Source of the DNA: Opisthocomus hoazin
Taxonomy: Eukaryota > Chordata > Aves > Opisthocomiformes > Opisthocomidae
Assembly (NCBI RefSeq): GCF_030867145.1
Contig: NC_134418.1
Location: 7,312,802-7,376,801, forward strand
Direction: 5' to 3'
Length of the DNA: 64,000 bases
Shown piece by piece: positions 58,501 to 64,000 of the stretch (position 1 is the stretch's first letter; the number at the start of each line of letters is the position of its first letter). Below the pieces are notes generated by a model. It saw only the letters and a program-made list of their open reading frames with translations, was not told the origin of the DNA and did not search any database. A program made the translations under genes and the position numbers.

Positions 58501-61500
58501 AAAAAATAAATATCTATCTTTAAAGAGCTCTGTAAATTTTCTCCCATCCTTATTTATCTCCACCAGTCACCCATGTCCAAAACGCTTCTGCAAGAGTAAG
58601 CCATCTATATTAAAAACGTTTCCGTGATACTCTGTTACGTGATGGAAATGTCTGCCTTCCAATACCTAGTTTTACTAATACTCACTCCTTTCAGTGAACT
58701 TTCTTTTATCTGCCTTCTCCAGCTCTGTCTCGAGTACTAATTGCACTATAAATAATTCTCATTTTACATGGAATGGGCACGCTGGCGTCTTTGGGCTTCA
58801 GGCTGTGGAAAGAAAAATCTTTAATCGCAGCGTCTTAGCCATAGAGCTGGTAGATGGGGACGCCAGTAGAGTTATCCAGTAGCTCTTCCTATGAATACAG
58901 ACAGCATAAAGTAAATTTTTCTGTCTGCATTATGATTAGCAGCTGCTTCTCTTTTCAGAGAAGAGCTGGAGAAGATGAAAGGTGTAATCGAGGATGCCAA
59001 GAAGTCTCAGATCGCAGGAGCCAAATCTCACATCATCGCTGCAGAAGAAAATCTTCACCATATGATAGTTGACTTGGACAACGTCGTGAAAAAGGTAACG
59101 CTTCCACAGACTCGTTCTTCAGTTGCCACTGGAGTAAGGACTACTTGGCAGCTTGCGCAGGCTTCCCCTTCCCAAATCCTCTGTCGTAGGTGAAGCATTT
59201 TTAAAGTACGAATTCTGGTCTCTCTTAGCTATGCTCGGGCTTTGAGCTGATTATATGCCAGTGAACAAGACCTCTGCCAGATGACCTTGAGCTCTGTCCT
59301 GAAAGAGTCTCCAGCCAGCTTGGCTGGTGCCTGTCCCTTCTGGAGGCAGATTGTAATTCTTTCCACCTGAGGCCGAGAGGAATTTAGCACGAGATTAGGG
59401 AGGAGCAGGAGCAAACTGTGCTAATGGCTTGGTGGGTAAATCACTACAGCTCAGAAGACTGGGGGAGAAATGTAAAGGTGAGATTGATCTCCTTTGCAGC
59501 ACAGTCATCAGGTGCGTTTGGAGTGAATTTAGCCTAATAGTGGGAATATCAGAGCTCACTGCGGGGGGCAGCCAGCACAGGACTGGCTTACGAGGCCAGT
59601 ATGGGAGCTGAAAGCAGAGAAAAAGAGCTTGAGATCTTTAAACTGAATTAAGATACTCTTTTGGTCCTGTCTGGGCTACAGACTGGCTATGTAGTTACAG
59701 GGTGCGTGTGAGGAGAAATGGATTTGTGGTAGTTCCTCTGTATACAAAAGGCCTGATACCACAGGGTGGGGTTTTTTTCTCCCTCAAGTGAGTTTGGGCT
59801 GGAAGGTAACGACATCTGCCAGGACCTGGCTTTAAATTATGTACGCCTCTGTTTTCAGTATTTACCTCGAAAAATAAATGGCCCTCACTTTTCGTTTGTT
59901 ACAGGTTCAGGCAGCGCAATCCGAGGCCAAGATAGTGGCTCAGTACCACGAGCTTGTGGCTACAGCGAGAGAAGAGTTTCAGCGAGAGCTCGACAGCATC
60001 ACCCCCGATGTCCAGCCGGGCTGGAAGGGGCTGAGTAAGTCTCCGGCTGCGGGGTGACTTCGTGCCTGTTGCGTGCCAGTCGCTTTGGTCTGTGGTGTTT
60101 CTGTAACGGCGGCTGCTGAACTGAACGTCGGGCGTCCTGCTATCCACGTTGTTTGGTTGGGTTGAAGGGAAAGTCAGTTCACAATTAAAATGGGTAATCT
60201 AAAGCGGGTGTTATGAAGAGGCTTAGTTCTGGAAACTACCTGTGCCGTGCTGGAAGTTTCAAAAAATGTAGCTCTTGTATGGCAAATGTCGTACGGGTGT
60301 TCAAACATCTCTTCCCTCCCCTGGTGTTCCAGCGAGAGAGCCGGGTCACTCCAGATTGGGATCAAATCTGTGCTGCTCACTGACCAACTATTTGTCCAAG
60401 TCCCTGTGATTGGAGGTATTCTAGTACAACAGCATTACCGAGTGATAAAGAACTCCCTGAGCGTCTCTAGATCATCACCAAAATGACAGATGTACCGAAA
60501 GAGAGAATTCAGTGTTCTTTTCAAATGCCCTACCTGCCCCAGCAGATGGTATTTCTAAATTACATTGACACAGTGACTTACCTTGAACAACAGAGTGCTG
60601 CACAGAAGCAGTGAATAGGCGTCTTGCGGGTTTTTTGTGCTATTGCTCAGTTCTTTGCCTGAGATCTGAAATCTCATGAGCTCGTCTTTATTTGAGGTGC
60701 TTGGGATTTTCAGCTTGAGCTCTTTTCTTCTTTCCTTACAACAGAAAAAAGTGTGAAATGTGATTCAGAAGCGTAGTTAGGCCGTTTCCCTCCTATTAGA
60801 GGAATAAATGTTTTACCTTGAGCTGCTGGAAATGTTCGTAGGCCACAGTGTTGCAGAAAGGGAACAGGAGAGGAGTGGAACTGGTGATGAAGTCAGGGTG
60901 GCGTAGCAGTCAGCTCTTCCGCAGGAATCCCCTCTGCAGGCCCCCTGCCCACAGGTACCATTACTTACCTTAACGACTTTCATTTAAAAATAAGCACAGA
61001 AGGTGGAGCGTGTGCGTACGCCGCTCCTGTGGACAAGCTACTGCAGGAACGCGTGTCTGGTACATCCAGGGGGCAACTGCTGCCTGTGGCAGTTCCAAAA
61101 AATTAATTCCCTAAAAAACATTTCCTAGGTATTCCCAGCCAGGATTTTAACATAAAATGTACTAAGTGATCTCAGACTTTTCTAGCCTCAGTGTTCAGAG
61201 GGAGCTGTCACGACATTATTGCTGAGTCACGATAGATTGATTTCTTTCTAGATGGGATAACTACTGTCGGAAAAAATGTGGTGTTAATATTGCCCAGTAG
61301 TTTTCTTGAAGCATACTGTGAAGAATCACAAGGTGCTTTTTCTTCATGCTACTTCATGCTTTAGAAATGTGGACCTTAGTCCACAAAATCGTTTTCCTAG
61401 ATAAATGAATGCACCACATCTCTGGAATGGCCAGATTTTGTTTAAAAAAACCCTCAACAAACAACAAAACAACCACCCGCCCAGTACAGGTGGGGAAAAC

Positions 61501-62429
61501 GTTACATTAACAAATCGTTTGCTTTTGGGGTATTAGTTTCAGCACCCTGGAGATGGAGCTGCCTTTCCTTGTTCAGGATAAAGGGAGAACATCTTGGGTT
61601 TTGTGATCGCTGCCCTTCTGAGGGAGGAAAGGGAGTCTCCTGGTAGCTTCCACAGACGCAATTTTGTGCTGCAGTGAGGTATACTGAAGTATACAGGGTG
61701 GCTTGGAGGGTGCGTGACCTCACTGCCACTTGGGAATTTGTTTCTTCACAGAATGGTAGGGGTTGGAAGGGACCTCTGTGGGTCACCCAGTCCAACCCCC
61801 CTGCCGAAGCAGGGTCACCTACAGTAGGCTGCACAGGACCTTGTCCAGGCGGGTCTTGAATATCTCCAGAGAAGGAGACTCCACAACCTCCCTGGGCAGC
61901 CTGTTCCAGTGCTCCGTCACCCTCGGAGGGAAGAAGTTCTTCCTCATGTTCAGACGGAACTTCCCATGCTTCAGTTTGTGCCCATTGCCCCTTGTCCTGT
62001 CACTGGGCACCACTGAAAAGAGTCTGGCCCTGTCCTCCTGACACCCACCCTTCAGATATTTATAGGCATTCTTAACCAACTGCAGCTGATTTATAAGAAC
62101 CTAGAAATGTCAGGCTAAAATTTCCAGTTTCCTGTTGCACTTTTCTACGTAAAACTTGTATTCCTTGCTTTGGCGAACTTCAGCGTCAATCTGTGGGTTA
62201 TCAAAGGTGCTGGGATGTTTGGGGCTTATCTGTCCTGTAACACTGAGAGACTTTTATGCTCGACATGCTGTTCTTCCTAAATTCCTAAAGACTTGGACTC
62301 ATATTCAAGTCGCCGTAGATAAGAAGCTCTTAGTTTTCTGTTTTACTTTTGCATGACTGACTCGCTGTAGTGGACGTGCATTAACTTTTCCACCCTCTCC
62401 TCTTTCTGTTGCAGAGATAACTGACTTGG
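40473..62429 (+). CDS. IMMT: IMMT, MICOS complex subunit MIC60 (mitofilin), exons 1-11; 3' end beyond window
   Basis: MIC60 is the core of the MICOS complex at crista junctions: an inner-membrane protein with an N-terminal presequence, one membrane span and a large coiled-coil intermembrane part ending in the mitofilin domain (family knowledge). Seen: eleven exons with matching phases, about 398 codons, following the human protein closely. There is an Arg-rich presequence (1-40), a Gly-rich span around residues 47-66, [15 protein letters not shown] (about 110-124), a variable acidic linker (about 145-200), [16 protein letters not shown] starting the coiled coil, then [45 protein letters not shown] and [15 protein letters not shown]. 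The coiled coil beyond about residue 398 and the mitofilin domain are right of the window. Confidence 0.97.
40847..40990. promoter_or_regulatory. Cluster of three ZNF143/THAP11-type ACTACA motifs
   Basis: ACTACGAGTCCCG (40847-40859) fits ACTAYRNNNCCCR. TGGGGGCTGTAGT (40978-40990), extended upstream as gcatgc, fits the reverse motif exactly and resembles the full SBS element (GCATGCTGGGA..TGTAGT). CGGTCCTTGTAGT (40916-40928) fits with one mismatch. They lie 330-475 bp inside IMMT intron 1, in the CpG island. Confidence 0.6.
41711..41928 (+). repeat. CR1 LINE 3' end fragment
   Basis: It starts inside the ORF2 C-terminus ('ctgaacatgaggaagaacttg'), keeps the [18 protein letters not shown]-type end, then the 3' UTR ('ggttggactagatgacccacagaggtcccttcc') and tail octamers. 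It lies in IMMT intron 1 and is severely 5' truncated. Confidence 0.92.
42790..43487 (+). repeat. CR1 LINE, about 200 codons of ORF2 C-terminus plus 3' end
   Basis: Uninterrupted frame to a stop at 43404 with CR1 reverse-transcriptase C-terminal landmarks: [40 protein letters not shown], then the [19 protein letters not shown] block and LDKVLCSLL. It is followed by the 3' UTR and attctgtg tail. The polymerase palm is absent. It is highly similar over about 620 bp to the copy at 47672-48296 in the same orientation. Confidence 0.95.
47433..47509 (+). CDS. IMMT: IMMT coding exon 2
   Basis: Acceptor 'ctctccgcccctcgcag', 77 nt, donor gtacgt. Encodes [20 protein letters not shown] and PSGETG; aligns with human SCLCGKFVLRPLRPCRRYSTSGS. 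It is the second, Arg/Ser-rich half of the presequence and contains the likely processing region near RGYAT. Entry phase 0, exit phase 2. Confidence 0.93.
47510..48566 (+). other. IMMT: IMMT intron 2 (1.06 kb), mostly CR1 sequence
   Basis: Donor gtacgt, acceptor 'tttttttcccccaccag'. About 625 of 1057 bp is one CR1 copy in the gene's own orientation. The exon 2 frame remains open through the donor, 54 intronic codons and the CR1 ORF2 remnant to a stop at 48225-48227. Confidence 0.9.
47672..48296 (+). repeat. CR1 LINE, ORF2 C-terminus plus 3' end, in IMMT intron 2
   Basis: It begins at 'gagccagcagtgtgccctgg' and keeps an open frame ([20 protein letters not shown] ... [17 protein letters not shown], stop). 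It then has a slightly deleted 3' UTR ('gtcggcagggggcttggactggatgacccac') and tail octamers. It is nearly the same sequence as the copy at 42849-43487. Confidence 0.95.
48567..48756 (+). CDS. IMMT: IMMT coding exon 3 (membrane anchor)
   Basis: 190 nt, acceptor 'cccccaccag', donor gtgagt. Reads [20 protein letters not shown], then [20 protein letters not shown] and [20 protein letters not shown]. The Gly/Ala/Val/Ile-rich stretch is the single inner-membrane span with the GxxxG-like pattern typical of MIC60. The segment after it faces the intermembrane space. Closely matches human. Entry phase 2, exit phase 0. Confidence 0.97.
50421..50541 (+). CDS. IMMT: IMMT coding exon 4
   Basis: Acceptor 'cgattttttcaag', 121 nt, donor gtaact. 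Encodes [20 protein letters not shown] and a variable tail ending PSEEKE plus G. The [14 protein letters not shown] block is identical in type to human; the rest is the start of the low-complexity linker. Exit phase 1. Confidence 0.95.
51175..51309 (+). CDS. IMMT: IMMT coding exon 5 (both ends ambiguous)
   Basis: Encodes [20 protein letters not shown] and PAIQTEEG, matching human EAAQIISAAGDTLSVPAPAVQPEE. The acceptor is a tandem 'ttaacagcag', so the exon can start at 51175 or 51178 (one Ala difference). Two phase-1 donors keep the frame: gtgaaa after 51255 and gtgcat after 51309. The longer form adds 18 acidic/Lys-rich codons ([18 protein letters not shown]) and brings the linker to almost the human length, so it is chosen here. 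The shorter donor has the better splice consensus. Confidence 0.8.
52332..52433 (+). CDS. IMMT: IMMT coding exon 6
   Basis: Acceptor 'ttacttctgaatag', 102 nt, donor gtaagg. Reads [20 protein letters not shown] then [13 protein letters not shown]; the [11 protein letters not shown] block is the conserved start of the coiled coil. Phases 1 and 1, so it could be skipped without frameshift. Confidence 0.95.
52434..55272 (+). other. IMMT: IMMT intron 6 (2.8 kb)
   Basis: It contains an old, degraded reverse CR1 (52612-53560). From 53.6 to 55.27 kb I see only short open frames with no recognisable product. Confidence 0.85.
52612..53560 (-). repeat. Old CR1 LINE copy or copies, reverse orientation, strongly diverged
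   Basis: Two 3'-end-like starts lie side by side ('ttgggttggaatggccctccaaggcctctagtccatcc' at 52630 and 'ttcagttgggagggacctacacagac' at 52710). They are followed by the reverse ORF2 C-terminus ('cattgtccaaatgcctcttaaacactgacaggctttgggcat', 'ctaggaagcctgttccagg') and, further on, 'ggatccccaggtctttgtctacag'. Numerous indels make this the oldest CR1 here. The right limit is approximate. Confidence 0.75.
55273..55409 (+). CDS. IMMT: IMMT coding exon 7
   Basis: Acceptor 'catttttttcccag', 137 nt, donor gtgaac. Reads [20 protein letters not shown], then [20 protein letters not shown] and AMDDSE; near-identical in pattern to human. Helical, heptad-rich coiled-coil sequence. Entry phase 1, exit phase 0. 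Confidence 0.96.
56396..56499 (+). CDS. IMMT: IMMT coding exon 8
   Basis: Acceptor 'gtgctccatag', 104 nt, donor gtaagc. Reads [20 protein letters not shown] then [14 protein letters not shown] plus AA of a Lys codon. Conserved coiled-coil segment of MIC60. Exit phase 2. Confidence 0.96.
56500..58958 (+). other. IMMT: IMMT intron 8 (2.5 kb)
   Basis: The left part is dominated by a 0.93-kb CR1 in sense orientation; the remainder (57.6-58.9 kb) is AT-rich with no feature I can name. Confidence 0.85.
56672..57603 (+). repeat. CR1 LINE, longest copy, with part of the reverse transcriptase
   Basis: The frame is open for 286 codons from [18 protein letters not shown] to the stop at 57531. It includes the polymerase active-site region, read here as FADE where CR1 elements normally have FADD, so the second catalytic Asp is replaced by Glu. 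It then has [20 protein letters not shown], the [10 protein letters not shown] block and the C-terminus. The 3' end ('ggttggacttgatgatcttagag') belongs to a different CR1 lineage from the copies in introns 1 and 2. It is 5' truncated, so it cannot be autonomous. Confidence 0.95.
58959..59094 (+). CDS. IMMT: IMMT coding exon 9
   Basis: Acceptor 'gcttctcttttcag', 136 nt, donor gtaacg. Reads [20 protein letters not shown], then [20 protein letters not shown] and NVVKK. The [11 protein letters not shown] block equals the human sequence. Entry phase 2, exit phase 0. Confidence 0.97.
59905..60034 (+). CDS. IMMT: IMMT coding exon 10
   Basis: Acceptor 'ttcgtttgttacag', 130 nt, donor gtaagt. Reads [20 protein letters not shown], then [20 protein letters not shown] and KGL plus A. 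Human reads ELDSITPEVLPGWKGM at the same place. Exit phase 1, requiring an exon that completes the split codon. Confidence 0.97.
60035..62414 (+). other. IMMT: IMMT intron 10 (2.4 kb)
   Basis: Donor gtaagt, acceptor 'ctctttctgttgcag'. It contains a reverse CR1 (61747-62074) and otherwise nothing I can identify. Confidence 0.75.
61747..62074 (-). repeat. CR1 LINE 3' end, reverse orientation
   Basis: It begins 'cacagaatggtaggggttggaagggacctctgtgggtcacccag' and continues through the reverse 3' UTR. The reverse ORF2 C-terminus on the minus strand reads [20 protein letters not shown] ... [16 protein letters not shown]. It is the same lineage as the copies in IMMT introns 1 and 2, but inverted. 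Confidence 0.93.
62415..62429 (+). CDS. IMMT: IMMT coding exon 11, a 15-nt microexon
   Basis: The pyrimidine-rich acceptor 'ctctttctgttgcag', the 15 bases AGATAACTGACTTGG, then the donor gtgagt. Joined in phase to exon 10 it reads K-I-T-D-L-(G), where human MIC60 has S-V-S-D-L-A directly after GWKGM. The length is a multiple of three and both phases are 1, so skipping would keep the frame. The match of position, phase, the S/T-D-L core and both splice sites makes a real exon likely, but five codons are little evidence alone. Confidence 0.7.
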
Positions 62430-64000
62430 GTGAGTTCCTCTAACTGTTCTGGTCTTGTGAATGTCGTCCCTTCTCTTTGTTCTTTTTTATGTTTGTGTGG
62501 CACCTCACTTAAATTACCGGCAGTATCAACAAAGGGGTGCAATGTTGCATTCCTAAGACATCTCGGGCTGAGGCATGCTTTGGGATCCTCCCCACTAGTT
62601 TTGCATGTCTAGCTTAAACCACAAACCCTCTGTCTAGCAGCGCGTCCCAGGTGAGTGCGATCGCCGGCTTCTTAAAGCCAGGTTTGAATTTTCTTTGTAA
62701 ATTTAAGCTGGCCGACGCGTGCTGCTGAGATTCCAGTGAGAAGCAGGGACTTTGACCAGTCCCAGTCGAGCTGCCTGACGATGTCTGTCCGCAGGCAGGC
62801 TCACCTCGCAGCAGCCCTGCCTGGACCGAGGCGCTGGATACACCAGCTCCTACTGCCACCTCTGAGATGCCTGGGCATGGTGCGTGCTTGGAGAGCCACG
62901 CAGGGCCGCCCCGAGTGGGGACACCAAAACCAGATGCGTTTAATTTGAAGTTGGCTTGATTATCTGACTTCAGTCTTCACAATTGATGTTAGAAGTGTTG
63001 ATTAACTCCTTGATTCCGAGGTTGATTATTTTTGCCCTGTTGAGCAAAGAAACCTAATTTAAAACTGGAGTGCAGTAAGACCTCGTTCTGTTTGTAATGG
63101 TGGTGTGTTCGCCAGCTGAGCCTGGTGGTGGTGGTCAGCTTCCCTGCTGGACACCGGCACCGTTGTACGGAGCCCTCCTGCGCCTCCGTTCTGCGGCACT
63201 CGCCAGCAGGATGGCGGAAGGACGGTGGAATCTCCCTTGCTGTAGACCCCCCTGCAGGAATGTCTTCCCAAGTAGTCCCTGGGTTGCCGTACGGGTGATT
63301 TAGCTGGCAGCCAGTGCAGAAAGAGCTGCAGCATTTTGCACAGCCTGTGCCATGCACAGGTCATCAAATCTCAGGTTACCAAATGCTGTGGGCATAGCTT
63401 GTGTCCTCCTCCTCCTCCCCCAGCAGAAAAGTAGCAAACTTGTTAGCAGACACAGTTGCAGTTGTGACCCGTGCTGCTCTTCGAGCAGCCAGAGCCGACA
63501 GGGACAAACTGGGGTCAGAAGTCTGATTGGGAGCAGCTGGTCTGGAGGACCGTTGGAGAGAGAATGTGATTCTGGCTGCCTCCCACCCTGACTTCAGTAT
63601 CAAATTTCTGTAAGCTCGTACCCAGCTGGAGGGACTGGTCAGTACTGGGGTTTTACACAGCCTGCTGCTCGGTGTGCTGGCACGGGGGAAATACGTGGTG
63701 GTGTAAAGACCAAGAAATGGACAGAGCTGTCGACAGTCTCCTCTGAGTGTGACACGGACATGGGAGTGTAAATAATAGCTGTGAATCACTCTGAAGGAAC
63801 TAAGATAATTTCTAACAATAGAAAGCACTTGCTTGTAGGCACGGCTCTGAGTGGTATTGGGTGGGCACTGCCACAGGTCAACGGCTTGAGGTGCTCAGAA
63901 ACTCCTCGTAAAGCCTGCTGGCTGCTTAACCAGGAGGAGCCCTGCAGTGCCCGAGTGGGAGGTGGGCGAGCGCCGTGGTGGCAGTTTCCCCGCAGGCCTC
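62430..64000 (+). other. IMMT: IMMT intron 11 (start), runs off the window
   Basis: I searched for the next expected segment (human DKLSTDDLNSLIAHAHRRID) in the phase-1 frame and did not find it before the right edge. Open frames here (up to 150 codons on the minus strand, 63376-63828) have no recognisable product. Confidence 0.6.

Noticed and set aside
63985-64000. 'ttccccgcag' at the right edge as the acceptor of IMMT exon 12
   Set aside because: The six bases after it do not begin the expected (A/G)-D-K-L-S-T coding sequence, and too little sequence remains to judge.
1-64000. CRISPR arrays, operons, bacterial promoters, tRNA or rRNA genes, endogenous retroviral sequence
   Set aside because: None seen. 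The window is vertebrate nuclear DNA with spliced genes; I found no tRNA-like cloverleaf, LTR pair or retroviral gene on reading both strands.

Overview
The window looks like nuclear DNA of a bird (a non-avian sauropsid is less likely). Three facts point there. The genes are split by spliced introns. The recognisable recent repeats are CR1 LINE fragments, several ending in the ATTCTGTG/ATTCTATG-type tail seen in avian CR1; I see no Alu-like or L1-like sequence. The gene order REEP1 - MRPL35 - IMMT matches the order known from human 2p11. The species cannot be named from sequence alone.

Layout. (1) 551-37475, plus strand: the 3' part of REEP1, an ER membrane-shaping protein. There are two internal coding exons (551-664, 14896-15064), then a terminal exon from 33709 that carries only the last 11 coding bases and about 3.7 kb of 3' UTR. 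The 14.2 kb and 18.6 kb introns hold CR1 pieces, MIR-like SINE fossils and one 14-bp perfect inverted repeat. (2) 38485-39958, minus strand: MRPL35, mitochondrial ribosomal protein L35, tail-to-tail with REEP1; four coding exons, the last three well supported. (3) 39400-41450: a CpG island with a 514-bp bidirectional promoter between the MRPL35 and IMMT start codons. It contains a perfect palindromic NRF-1 site, a CCAAT box and GC boxes; ZNF143-type ACTACA motifs follow in IMMT intron 1. (4) 40473 to beyond the right edge, plus strand: IMMT (MIC60/mitofilin), core of the MICOS complex. Eleven coding exons are visible (about 398 codons), covering the presequence, the inner-membrane anchor and the start of the coiled coil; the eleventh is a 15-nt microexon. 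The C-terminal half, including the mitofilin domain, lies outside.

MRPL35 and IMMT both serve mitochondria (translation and crista architecture), and sharing an NRF-1 promoter fits coordinated expression. REEP1 belongs to a different compartment and is only a neighbour. Repeats are mostly CR1: at least nine fragments of two or more lineages, all 5' truncated, none able to move. Two similar direct copies flank IMMT exon 2.

I found no prokaryotic, viral or CRISPR features and no convincing new gene. The most interesting items are transcript-level: the microexon, a NAGNAG acceptor, two in-frame donors, a stop-free MRPL35 intron, an open frame running from IMMT exon 2 into a CR1, and the promoter architecture.
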